Assembly (NCBI GenBank): GCA_048941605.1
Contig: JBHLNL010000004.1
Span: forward strand, 1-64,000
Direction: 5' to 3'
DNA length: 64,000 nucleotides
Source of the DNA: Loki-b32 sp048941605
GTDB taxonomy: Archaea; Asgardarchaeota; Lokiarchaeia; Sigyniarchaeales; SOKP01
A program made the translations under genes and the position numbers. The first letter of the stretch is position 1; each line of letters opens with the position of its first letter. The notes under the pieces were generated by a model that saw only the letters and a list, made by a program, of their open reading frames with translations, did no database searches and was not told where the DNA came from. Shown piece by piece: positions 34,381 to 43,496 of the stretch.

Positions 34381-35615
34381 AGATCTAACCTTCTTCTCTT
34401 ACTAAATAAATCTTTTAACTCATTAAGAACATTTAATCTTGCATTTTCTTGAGGTCTTGAAGAGGGTTGATTAGGATTGGCTATTTCAATCGGTATTCCA
34501 CTTTGGGCAACTTGAAAAGCTCCTGATTCTATAGCCCGAAGTCGATTATCAAGATCATTAAGTTGCGTAGAAATACTTTCTGATAAACGAATGACAGCAT
34601 TCAAGGTTTCCTCTAAGGTTTTCCCCAGACCCTCTACTTTTCTAATAGTTGGATCAGTTAAAGAATGAGTTGCACTCATTAAATTTTTTACATATTTAGC
34701 AAATTGTGGTTCCCGTGAAATAAGAGAATATATCGAAGTTAAATATATTTCCACATCAAATTCGATCTTTTTACTTTTTAAAATTTCACTTAAGTTATCC
34801 TTTATAAGTTCAATATTTAGGAGTATTTTAGGGTCGTTCTTCAAATCAGGATCATACTTATGGAGGAAAATTAATATATATGGTGTTTCTTCTAGCATTA
34901 TTATTGAATCTAATATTTTACCAAAATATTGAAGAGATTCTTCAAATCTATCAGGATCTTGTACATCAACTACAAACATTAGTAAATCCAATTGGACAAA
35001 GTATTGCTCTGGATTACTTAAATACCGCTCTCGGTACTCTTCTTGCCCTCCAAGGTCCCAAATAAACAAAGAAAGATTTGTACTCCCAAACTTCATCCTA
35101 ACTACTCCTTTTGTTGGATGTGTTGATATCATGTCACTAATTCCTAAACGTCCTCCAAATTTGGATAGTAAAGAAGTTTTCCCTGCAGCATCTAATCCAC
35201 ACACAAGAACTTTTTGACCTTTGACTTCTAATCCTTCTTTTTCTTCTTTAATACTTGCTATTAGCGAACTTATGGTAACTGTTTTCTTTAATTTTGTTTC
35301 TAGAGTAGGGTATTTTTCTTTTAATTCTTCTAATTTTTTTTGTAAATCTATTGCTAATTCTATAGAATCATCAGTTTCTTCTATTTGAGTTATGCTTTCA
35401 AAGGGATTATCTTTATTTAACTTGGAAGCATCTTCAATAGTCGATATCTCTAGCAGTTGCTTCATTATCGTAGATTCTTCTTTATCAATAAATTTATAAG
35501 AGTTAAGATGTAGTTTTAAAACATCATCTATTTCTTTTAATTTGTTAATTTTAGCAGACTTTGGGTCTAAAAATTTCGAGACAACTTTTATCAGGCTAGA
35601 AACTTCAGTAGACAT
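34377..35615 (-). CDS. Arf-like small GTPase with long N- and C-terminal extensions
   Basis: 412 residues with a central GTPase domain at about 135-320. P-loop GLDAAGKT (140-147), switch I threonine in HPTKG, switch II WDLGGQE (186-192), which is the Arf form, and G4 HKYD (252-255), where Asn is replaced by His. The first 130 residues are helical, charged and predicted coiled coil. The last 90 continue as helices with a short disordered linker and a basic end. Arf/Sar and Gtr-type GTPases act in membrane traffic and nutrient signalling in eukaryotes; the role here is unknown. Its stop overlaps the PAP2 gene. The coiled-coil segments suggest assembly into a larger complex. Confidence 0.88.
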   Translation of the reverse strand: MSTEVSSLIKVVSKFLDPKSAKINKLKEIDDVLKLHLNSYKFIDKEESTIMKQLLEISTIEDASKLNKDNPFESITQIEETDDSIELAIDLQKKLEELKEKYPTLETKLKKTVTISSLIASIKEEKEGLEVKGQKVLVCGLDAAGKTSLLSKFGGRLGISDMISTHPTKGVVRMKFGSTNLSLFIWDLGGQEEYRERYLSNPEQYFVQLDLLMFVVDVQDPDRFEESLQYFGKILDSIIMLEETPYILIFLHKYDPDLKNDPKILLNIELIKDNLSEILKSKKIEFDVEIYLTSIYSLISREPQFAKYVKNLMSATHSLTDPTIRKVEGLGKTLEETLNAVIRLSESISTQLNDLDNRLRAIESGAFQVAQSGIPIEIANPNQPSSRPQENARLNVLNELKDLFSKRRRLDL

Positions 35616-35817
35616 TACAAATTACGATTTTTCTTTATTATTTATAGGTTGATATACTTTTTATTATTATTTATTAAGATACTAGTTAAAAAGATAAAGA
35701 TATAAATTTTCACAAGTCAATGTAAAATAGATCAAACTTATATATTTATTAATTTATGTAAATCTAAGGTCTAAAAAAATTAAAATTCAATTACTAACCT
35801 CCTACATTTTAAAAACT

Positions 35818-36741
35818 ATGCCAGCACATTTTGAAGATGACGATTTTTTTGAGGAAAATGGAGAAGAGGGACCTTCTTGTTGTGATAGTCCAAAAATTAG
35901 TGAGGAGGATGGTTTTTACGTATGTTTAAATTGTGGATTTGTATATTCACGTATTCTTGATGATAGTCCACGTAGAGCTTTTACTCAGGAAGAAATACAA
36001 AAAAGAAAAAGTAATGAAAGAGTTTATAGCCCAATTGGGCCTAGAACAATTATAAGAGGTTCTAGAGATGCAAGGGGTACTTTATTAAGCCCTAAATATA
36101 AATCTAAGTTCAATAGATTAGCCAAGATTCATAGATCCCTTACAACTAGTTATGAGAGAAATTTATGGATTGCATTACCAAATTTACAACGCCTCCAAAA
36201 GAGATTAGGAATTCCAGACGCAGTAGCAGAAGATGCACTTCGTATTTATACTCAAACAGTAAAAAAAAAATTAACTATGGGGCGAAGTATTGATACTTTA
36301 TTATCAGCATCGATTTTTGCTGCTTTAAGAGTCCATGGAATACCTAGAACAGCAGAAGAGATTACGAAAGTAGCTCAAATTCCTAAAAAGAAAGTGATAA
36401 AAAGTTATAGGCTAATTTTGATGGAAGTTTTACCTAAATTAGGCTTAAAAGTAACTCATTTTTCTAGCGAGCGCTATGTGGATAAATTTAATGAAGAATT
36501 AAAGCTTTCGATGAAATGTCGGAATATTGCTGTTAAAATTATTGAAAAGGCCAGAGAAAGTGGATTTAATTCTGCTGGAAAGGACCCGAAAGGGATTGCT
36601 GCTGCTGCTATTTATATTGGTTCTAAAATATGTAATGAAAACCGCACTCAAAAAGAAATAAGTAAATTAGCTAGGGTTACAGAAGTCACACTACGCATGC
36701 GAGTTAAAGATTTGCAAAAATATGCTAACATGGTAGATTAA
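35818..36741 (+). CDS. tfb: Transcription initiation factor TFB
   Basis: 307 residues. An N-terminal zinc ribbon (residues 18-40) and B-reader-like segment RRAFTQEEIQKRK are followed by two cyclin folds: the first near 110-200 (LPNLQRLQKRLGIPDAVAEDAL), the second near 205-300 (FNEELKLSMKCRNIAVKII, then PKGIAAAAIYIG and the recognition helix TEVTLRMRVKDLQKY). TFB recruits RNA polymerase to TATA-TBP promoters. The first zinc knuckle reads GPSCCDS, so the usual first Cys is Gly, although a second Cys stands next to the retained one. The second knuckle CLNC is normal. Asgard genomes often have several TFBs; this may be a specialised one. Confidence 0.95.
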   Translation: MPAHFEDDDFFEENGEEGPSCCDSPKISEEDGFYVCLNCGFVYSRILDDSPRRAFTQEEIQKRKSNERVYSPIGPRTIIRGSRDARGTLLSPKYKSKFNRLAKIHRSLTTSYERNLWIALPNLQRLQKRLGIPDAVAEDALRIYTQTVKKKLTMGRSIDTLLSASIFAALRVHGIPRTAEEITKVAQIPKKKVIKSYRLILMEVLPKLGLKVTHFSSERYVDKFNEELKLSMKCRNIAVKIIEKARESGFNSAGKDPKGIAAAAIYIGSKICNENRTQKEISKLARVTEVTLRMRVKDLQKYANMVD

Positions 36742-36749
36742 AAAGCATT

Positions 36750-39700
36750 TTAATCCATAACATCGATTAAAATTTTCTCCTCTTCAAAGAAAGGAAAAAT
36801 ACTCATCATTTCTTTTATTTTTGGCAAGTAATTATCAAAATTATAGAGTTTTATATCGATCAAAAACAAAATTAACATAATGTAAAATGTTTCTTCTACC
36901 AATTTTTTATTAATTCCAAGGCTATTTAAATATTCGTTAAGATTGTTTTTAATAACCTTTAAGGATTCTTCTGCCTTTAAAAGAGCTAATCCATGCAGGG
37001 TTATCATTAAGGCACTAGCTTCGAGATCTTTCCTTTTAGAAAAAGTATAAGCTAAGTCTAAATATAGTTTTGCTGCTTCTTTAAATTTTTTTGATTCTAT
37101 CAACTCTAATATAGGTATATAATACCTTTTTCTCATTGGTCTTCTTTTTTTTAATAAACGTTCTTGATCTCTTTTAGCATCTAGGGCTTTAGCTTGTAAT
37201 TTACCATGCCTTTGGTCAATTTCTACCTGGATTTTGGACAATTCACCAATTTGTTTTCTTGAATATTCTTTTATTTTTGTTTCTTCTGAAAATTCTTCCT
37301 GTTCAATTAATATCTCAGCTGGTCTTTCATGGCTTTCTTTTTCTTGATATACTTCACCCATTACTTCAGATAATAAAGTTAATTCTTCTTCAAATAAAGG
37401 GAGGATATTGAATAGTTCTAAAGATTTTATATATTTTTCTTCGTCTTGAAAACTTTTCAAATCAATAATATACTCGATTAATGTAACTGCAAATGCTTCA
37501 GAAAATGATTTTTCTAACCCAGCTAATTCTTTTTTTGTGTTATTTAATAGTGTTTTAGCATCATCAAATTTGTTTTGATTCATAAGAATTAAACATGCTA
37601 CAGCTAAAGATACTCCTGCTAATTTATATTTATTAGTTAAATTTAATCGATTAATGGTTTTTTTGTAGATTTCAAGTGCCTCTTCATACTGTTGACTAGA
37701 TAAATAACTTAAACTTTCTTTGAAATATCCCCTTTTTAATCCTTTTCTTTCTTTCATATCACTTTCTTTATCTAATCTTGCTTCTTGCGCACGTTTTTCA
37801 ATAATAGTATCTTTTTCTTTTAATTCTTCTCCTTTTCGAATCTCTTTAGCTTTTTCAGACCTAACTTCGCTTTTTTTAGCTTCAAGTGCTTCGATTTTTT
37901 TATGAAGTTCTGTTTTATAAGTAGCTTTTTCAATTTTATCATTATAAACATGGGCTAGATGCAAGTTATCTAATTCAATATAAATTTCTGTAATTCTTTT
38001 ATAGATTTTGTTAAAAGTAATTCTAATATTTTCTTCTTTTTCTAAATATGCTGAAGCGATATTTAGAACCTTCTTGATTAATGCTTCTGCTTTATTGACT
38101 GCAGGGAGGAGATCGTCTTCAACTTCTAAAATTTTTAGAGCATTAGCTTTAATTATTTTTATGAAAAGAAAGCTAATTTCCTTAGATTGGTCATAAAGCA
38201 TTTGATCTCGGTAGATTCTGATTGAACTCTCAAAAATTTTAAAAATTCTTTCATAATCCTCTGATTCTCTAAGTTCACGTAATTTTTGAAGATATTTTGG
38301 AAAAATTCTGGTCAAATACTTTGTTTTCTTATCAACTGAGAGCTCAATAAAAATTAGGAAAAAATTTTCGAATTCTATGCCTTCTAATAATATATCTAAA
38401 GATTTTGTAAGAATTTGTTCTTTTATATCCTCTTTACCAATACTTCTGAGATATTCTGCATGTTTTTTTAAGAGATTAGCTGCTACCAGATGACTATTTT
38501 GTTTAACATATTCATTTGCTTCCGTTATTTTTTGAGTATTAATTTCAATAATTATTTCTTGTTCAGCTTCAACGAATTCCGTTATGATTTGGACACCTCT
38601 GTTGATATAATCTTCCACTTCTTTCTTTTTTAAAGTTCTAAATTTATCTTCAAGCTCATCTCGAACTTTTGCTAATTGTTTTTTTAGATTTCTTGAATTA
38701 AGCTTATCAATTAAAACAGTTGCTATTTCAAAATTATTAATTTCGAAAAATTGATTAATTAATTTTTCTAAAGTTGAATCTAAATCTAATTTTTTTACAT
38801 GATATGAGCTCCACATATTCTCAAGCTCATCATATGTATTTTTGGCAGCATGTTTTTTTTGTTCACTTATCTGCTGTTTGAAAAGCTTAATTAGAACTTC
38901 AGTTAGCTTGTTAGTTAAATCTTTTAATTCATCAAAAAGATCCTCTAATTGATATCTATTAACTGCTCTATATAGCTGTTCTCTTGCTAGCTCGAAATTG
39001 TTGATACTAGCTAAGTAATCTGCAGAAGATCCGATTTTGTTTGAAGTCTCTTTTAAAATGACTATAACTTCTTGATGTGGTAAACTTTGTAGAATTCTAA
39101 ATGCATCTTCTACTCTGCATGCTGAAATCCATGAATTTATTGCTAACCTAAATGCCTCATTTATTAATTCTTTATCTAATAATTCTATACTTGACCATTG
39201 AGCTGCCCTCTCATAGCTTTTAGCCGCTTTTTCATATTCATTCCGTTTGAAAAAAAAGTTTGCTTCTCTTATTATAGCTTCAGCATATAATTTCTTGAAA
39301 TTTACTGATTTGTGAATATCTACTTTTTCTAAAATTTTACTTGCTTCTAGATATAAATTCATTTTAGAATACAAGTATGCTGCTTGTTCACTAATTATAT
39401 AAAATTCTTCCTTATTATATATCTCGGCAATTTGGGCTGTTTTTCTAATAGCTTGAGCAGCATAATAATAATTTTGGTTATTAAAATATATATTTGCCAT
39501 TTGTATAAAGATAGGAAATCTCATCCAAGCATTTTCTATATTTAATGGTGTATCTCCATTAATTATAGCTAAACATAAAGCTTGAAGAGCTTGATGAAAA
39601 TCTTTAGGAGGAAGATTTACAAAGGCTTCAAGACTCGGAAAATTGACCCATATATGTGTTAATAAATCATTTACAGAGATAGGAAGAATTCCATTTTGAT

Positions 39701-40031
39701 CATAAAATATAATAACTGTGGGGATATCTCTTTTTACAGAAAAGATATCAGGAAGTATCATTTCAAAAAGTTCTGACTCTTCCTGAACTGTTGGATTCAA
39801 AAAATAAATAATTCCATCTACCATTGGAATTATTTCATCTAAATCAGCAGAAATGCTTATTAATACGTCAATTTCTAAATCACAGACATTGTCTAAAACT
39901 TTTATTTCTTTGTACCATGAAACATATGTTTCCTTATCTTCTCCCGGTTCTCCGAAAGCCCTTGAAATATAAAAATGAATCGCATCAGGATCCGATCCAA
40001 GAATTAAAGTTCTGAAATAAAATATTGACAT
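36750..40031 (-). CDS. Very large TPR/alpha-SNAP-like protein with GTPase-like N-terminal domain
   Basis: 1093 residues. Residues 1-160 look like a degenerate small-GTPase fold without a P-loop: FRTLILGSDPDAIHFYI where GxxxxGKS would be, then DGIIYFLNPT and IPTVIIFYDQNGILP in the places of the switch II/G4 strands. From about 165 on there are long amphipathic helix pairs of TPR or SNAP type (ANIYFNNQNYYYAAQAIRKT, FFKRNEYEKAAKSYERAA). A charged coiled coil lies around 690-760. Near residues 765-895 and 955-1092 two related units occur, each ending in a phenylalanine/glutamate-rich motif (LPLFEEELTLLSEVM and FPFFEEEKILIDVMD). Soluble, cytoplasmic, function unknown; a trafficking or scaffold role is inferred from the architecture. 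Confidence 0.75.
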   Translation of the reverse strand: MSIFYFRTLILGSDPDAIHFYISRAFGEPGEDKETYVSWYKEIKVLDNVCDLEIDVLISISADLDEIIPMVDGIIYFLNPTVQEESELFEMILPDIFSVKRDIPTVIIFYDQNGILPISVNDLLTHIWVNFPSLEAFVNLPPKDFHQALQALCLAIINGDTPLNIENAWMRFPIFIQMANIYFNNQNYYYAAQAIRKTAQIAEIYNKEEFYIISEQAAYLYSKMNLYLEASKILEKVDIHKSVNFKKLYAEAIIREANFFFKRNEYEKAAKSYERAAQWSSIELLDKELINEAFRLAINSWISACRVEDAFRILQSLPHQEVIVILKETSNKIGSSADYLASINNFELAREQLYRAVNRYQLEDLFDELKDLTNKLTEVLIKLFKQQISEQKKHAAKNTYDELENMWSSYHVKKLDLDSTLEKLINQFFEINNFEIATVLIDKLNSRNLKKQLAKVRDELEDKFRTLKKKEVEDYINRGVQIITEFVEAEQEIIIEINTQKITEANEYVKQNSHLVAANLLKKHAEYLRSIGKEDIKEQILTKSLDILLEGIEFENFFLIFIELSVDKKTKYLTRIFPKYLQKLRELRESEDYERIFKIFESSIRIYRDQMLYDQSKEISFLFIKIIKANALKILEVEDDLLPAVNKAEALIKKVLNIASAYLEKEENIRITFNKIYKRITEIYIELDNLHLAHVYNDKIEKATYKTELHKKIEALEAKKSEVRSEKAKEIRKGEELKEKDTIIEKRAQEARLDKESDMKERKGLKRGYFKESLSYLSSQQYEEALEIYKKTINRLNLTNKYKLAGVSLAVACLILMNQNKFDDAKTLLNNTKKELAGLEKSFSEAFAVTLIEYIIDLKSFQDEEKYIKSLELFNILPLFEEELTLLSEVMGEVYQEKESHERPAEILIEQEEFSEETKIKEYSRKQIGELSKIQVEIDQRHGKLQAKALDAKRDQERLLKKRRPMRKRYYIPILELIESKKFKEAAKLYLDLAYTFSKRKDLEASALMITLHGLALLKAEESLKVIKNNLNEYLNSLGINKKLVEETFYIMLILFLIDIKLYNFDNYLPKIKEMMSIFPFFEEEKILIDVMD

Positions 40032-40217
40032 ATTATATATAATTCTAATTTATTTTTCAATTTCTATTGATTGATAAATCGGTTATAAAGATTTTTTTAC
40101 CTTAATTAATAGTATAAAACTTATGAAATTATTTTAAAAGAATAGAATTCTTTTAATATTAATTAATTGAGTTTGAGAATAAATATTTTTGTTTTATAAT
40201 TAACTGGAGATTAAGCA

Positions 40218-40880
40218 TTGGATTACTTAGAGCGAAATTATCATCTTGTTAAAGAACGAATGATTGAGCAAATGGAAAAATCTATTAAATTAGGTAGAAC
40301 ATTAATAGATACTGAATTAGATACAGGACTTTTAAACTTCATTATTAAACCAATTGTTAAAACATTCTATGATTATTGGTCAAGAAATGATGCAAGATCT
40401 GGAACATTAAGACAAATTAAAATTACATTGGATTCTGGCAAGCAATTATTGCTTAATGGCAAAACTGAAGAAAGTTATAATAAAATTATTGAGGAAAATT
40501 TTCCAAAATACCTTGAAGCAGATCAAACATCCCGACAATGTTCACCAAGTCATAAGAACTATGAAAGATTAAGTCGAGTAGCTAAAGAAACGTTTGAAAA
40601 TTATTTAAAAGAAGTAGTAAAATTTTTAGAAATAAAAGATGAAGCAGAGAATTATGGAGACTTATGTCGAATAGCATTTCCATTGAAAGAAGTAGCTGAA
40701 AAAAACTTAATGAAACAATTAGAATATACGGATATGGGGATCAAAATAGTTGAAGAGGACATTGGGATCTTAAAAATCCCAATGGGAAGAAAAATCATAG
40801 TAAAAGCACTTAGAAGAGGTTTTGAATTAACAAAAAAAGAGTTTATCGATGGACTCAATGATACATATGACGAAAAATAA
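40218..40880 (+). CDS. Unknown helical protein, paralogue A
   Basis: 220 residues, all-helical, charged, with no domain I recognise. The start is TTG with GGAGA seven bases before it. Landmarks shared with the next gene are ERNY...MIEQME, NFIIKPIVK, the central RQCSPSHKNYERL and an ending KIPMGRKIIVKALRRGFE. A conserved Cys, His and several acidic residues in the middle could be a metal or ligand site. The pair arose by tandem duplication and probably acts together. No neighbour gives a clue to pathway. Confidence 0.7.
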   Translation: MDYLERNYHLVKERMIEQMEKSIKLGRTLIDTELDTGLLNFIIKPIVKTFYDYWSRNDARSGTLRQIKITLDSGKQLLLNGKTEESYNKIIEENFPKYLEADQTSRQCSPSHKNYERLSRVAKETFENYLKEVVKFLEIKDEAENYGDLCRIAFPLKEVAEKNLMKQLEYTDMGIKIVEEDIGILKIPMGRKIIVKALRRGFELTKKEFIDGLNDTYDEK

Positions 40881-40990
40881 TTAAAGTATTAATTTCATAA
40901 AAGATTTTAACAAATAAAATTAGAACTTAAATTTAAAGAAATACCCTAACGTGCTAAATTTTATAGGATTAAAGAGATTGGAGTTGAATA

Positions 40991-41650
40991 ATGAAACATA
41001 TTGAGCGAAATTATAAAATCTTAGAGAAACGGATGATTGAGCAAATGGAAACCAGTCTTAATTATGGTAGAGATCTTATAGACTCTGAAGTAGACGTTGG
41101 TTCTCTAAATTTTGTTATTAAACCAATTGTTAAATCTTTTTATAAATCCTGGAGTGATAAGGAAGCGAAAATAGGTACTCTAGAACAAATTCGAGTTACT
41201 CTTAATTCTGCTAAAGAATTCATAATAAATGGAGATGGTTCAAAAGAACATCTCGATAGAATTATCAATCGAAATTTTCCAATCTATTTAGAAAATGACC
41301 AAACAGATAGGCAATGCAAAAGTACTCATAAAAATTATAAAAAGTTAAAAGAAGTCACCAAAAAATGCTTTATTACTCAAGTAGAAGAGAGCATCCTTTT
41401 TTTAAATGTAAAAGACGATGTTAAAGATTACAATGAATTATCTAGAGTAACTTTTAATTCAAAAGAAAAAGCATATCAAGCTTTAAAACGTCAGCTTGAT
41501 TATAATGATGAAGGAATTTCCATTGTAGAAAGCGATGATACTATATTAAAAGTGCCTTTGGGAAGAAATATTATTCTAAAAGTACTAAGAATGGGCTTTG
41601 AAATGACAAAAGAAAAGTTAATAGAAGAGCTTGATGAAATTTTTAATTAA
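40991..41650 (+). CDS. Unknown helical protein, paralogue B
   Basis: 219 residues, about half identical to paralogue A by eye along its whole length: ERNYKILEKRMIEQME, NFVIKPIVKSFY, the motif RQCKSTHKNYKKL, and KVPLGRNIILKVLRMGFEMTK. ATG 40991 follows TTGGAG at good distance. Conservation of the Cys/His block suggests a retained function rather than drift. The gene has its own ribosome binding site and 110 bases of spacing, so it may have its own promoter. Function unknown. Confidence 0.7.
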   Translation: MKHIERNYKILEKRMIEQMETSLNYGRDLIDSEVDVGSLNFVIKPIVKSFYKSWSDKEAKIGTLEQIRVTLNSAKEFIINGDGSKEHLDRIINRNFPIYLENDQTDRQCKSTHKNYKKLKEVTKKCFITQVEESILFLNVKDDVKDYNELSRVTFNSKEKAYQALKRQLDYNDEGISIVESDDTILKVPLGRNIILKVLRMGFEMTKEKLIEELDEIFN

Positions 41651-41701
41651 GAATTGTTCAACCAAATTATCAATACTCTAAAAGGAAATAAATAGGAGGA
41701 A

Positions 41702-42766
41702 ATGGTGGCCGAATTTACTCAAAAAGAAAAGCAATTTAATTTTTTAAGAAGTATTTTTCTTAATTTATTCACTATTGCCTTTATTACAATATCTTATGTA
41801 TATATTTCCGAACCTTTTGGTTCAATTTCTACAATTTTTATATATAACCAAGGGTTTTCATTACAATTTGGAATGACTCTTCTAATTTTCACTTTTTTTT
41901 CTATATTAGCAGGCCCTTTACAAGGGTTTATTTCTGGATTCCTAGGAGAATTTCTTTTTCAGTTGGCATTTTATGAGATTCTTCATCTTGAATGGTGTTT
42001 TATTATTGCCACTATAGGATTATTGTCTGGCATTTATAAATATCACCCTCTAAAATATCAAAAATATATTAATGTTTTTTACACATTTCTAACCCTAGTA
42101 ATAGTCTCCTTTATAATTTCTAGTCTTATAATTGGTATTCAATTTTTGTTTTATTTTACCCAATATACACTAAACATCATTATCATCAATTTTGGCTTAA
42201 AATATTTGCTTCAAGCAACTATCTCAATTTTATTTATAATTCCTATACTGTTGTTTATATATGATAAAATTCTAGCTAAAGACGAAAAGCATTTATATTA
42301 TATGATCCTAACCCACCATCCCCTTTCTGCGAGCGATCACACCTTCTATCTTAATTTTGGTCGTACCAAAATTTATTTTTGCTCAAGGTGTTCAGGTGTA
42401 ATTATAGGAGGTTTAATTGCTTTATTTTCAACTTATTTAATCCAAAAGATTTATCAAGTCGAATTCAGTGCAGAACTTGCTCTAATCCTATGTATAATAT
42501 TACCATTGCCAGGAATAATTGATTGGGGAACACAAAGACTTTTATTAAGAACAAGTACAACAAAATCTAGATTATTTACTGGATTTATTATTGGAACTGC
42601 TTTGCATTTTATGTCATTTACTTATAAGTACTACTTTTATACAATGATAATCTTAACAATTTATTTTACTATATTCTTTCTATTGATATATTTTGGTCAT
42701 AAGAAGGAATTGAGGTTATTAAAAGAAGAATCAGACGAAATTTCAGTTCAAGAAGAATATTACTAA
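41702..42766 (+). CDS. Membrane protein: ECF-S-like domain fused to DUF2085-like domain
   Basis: 354 residues with about ten membrane helices. The first half (to about 190) has five or six helices with a central ILAGPLQGFISGFLGEFLFQLA, the pattern of energy-coupling-factor substrate-binding components (GxxxG/small residue helix, Gly-rich turn). The second half carries THHPLSASDHTFYLNFG and CSRCSGVIIGG, typical of DUF2085 (a His/Cys-containing membrane domain, possibly metal-binding). The fusion suggests an uptake component with a cofactor or metal site. The ribosome binding site AGGAGGA is only 1-2 bases from ATG 41702; GTG 41705 in the same frame may be the real start. The next gene follows after 12 bases. 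Confidence 0.7.
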   Translation: MVAEFTQKEKQFNFLRSIFLNLFTIAFITISYVYISEPFGSISTIFIYNQGFSLQFGMTLLIFTFFSILAGPLQGFISGFLGEFLFQLAFYEILHLEWCFIIATIGLLSGIYKYHPLKYQKYINVFYTFLTLVIVSFIISSLIIGIQFLFYFTQYTLNIIIINFGLKYLLQATISILFIIPILLFIYDKILAKDEKHLYYMILTHHPLSASDHTFYLNFGRTKIYFCSRCSGVIIGGLIALFSTYLIQKIYQVEFSAELALILCIILPLPGIIDWGTQRLLLRTSTTKSRLFTGFIIGTALHFMSFTYKYYFYTMIILTIYFTIFFLLIYFGHKKELRLLKEESDEISVQEEYY

Positions 42767-42778
42767 TTAAAGGAAAAG

Positions 42779-43279
42779 ATGAAAAATTTAATTTTTATTC
42801 ATGGACTTGAAAGTTCTGGAGATGGTTTTAAAGGTCGTTTTTTTCGAAAGTTGCTACCTGGATGCCTTACACCAAATTTTGAAGAATTTAATCCTAAATT
42901 ATCAATTAAGATACTATTAGAAAAAAGGATGGGCCAGTTATATTCTATTTTAAAAGGGAAAGATAAGTGGATCATCATAGGGTCTAGTTTTGGAGGTTTG
43001 ATGGGTACAATTTTTACTTTCCAAAATCCTAAAAATGTATTAAAGTTAATTTTACTTGCTCCTTTTCTCTCAGCTTTAGAATTAGAAATTAAAAAGTTTA
43101 CTCCTATAGAGGTTCCAGTTATCATTTTTCAAGGCAAAAATGATGCAATTATCTCATTAAAGCAATCTAAAAGTTTTGCTGAAAAACTCTTCACCAATCT
43201 CGAATACAATATTATGAATGATGATCATTCTCTTAAAAATACGGTTGAAACATTGGATTGGGAAAAGTTAATTCAATGA
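42779..43279 (+). CDS. YqiA-like alpha/beta hydrolase (small esterase)
   Basis: 166 residues, the minimal YqiA/UPF0227 type of alpha/beta hydrolase. It starts MKNLIFIHGLESSGDGFKGR, with the oxyanion HG; the nucleophile elbow is IIGSSFGGLMG; a strand VPVIIFQGKNDAIIS gives the acid and NDDHSLKN the His. The fold lacks a cap. Natural substrate unknown, probably a short-chain ester or thioester. It lies 12 bases after the membrane protein gene and is probably in the same operon. It is followed by 217 bases without a clear gene. Confidence 0.85.
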   Translation: MKNLIFIHGLESSGDGFKGRFFRKLLPGCLTPNFEEFNPKLSIKILLEKRMGQLYSILKGKDKWIIIGSSFGGLMGTIFTFQNPKNVLKLILLAPFLSALELEIKKFTPIEVPVIIFQGKNDAIISLKQSKSFAEKLFTNLEYNIMNDDHSLKNTVETLDWEKLIQ

Positions 43280-43496
43280 GATCTCGCTGAATAACATTTC
43301 AAAAACTGGACTCCAATTATTTTAAAATTAATTCTTACCACCTTTCAATTAAGAAAAATTTTGAGGTAATTTAAATGAGAATAATTAAAGGTTTAAAAAC
43401 CGTAGACTTTTTCTTAATACTGAATTTTAATATCTCTTCATACAAAAAAAATTTAAAATAAACAATAATTTAATTAAAAAGGTGTAGTAAAAAAGT

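Noticed and set aside
43375..43461. 28-codon frame with GAGGT eight bases upstream
   Set aside because: Too short and of unremarkable composition; a ribosome-binding-like motif alone does not support a gene. Kept only as a note.
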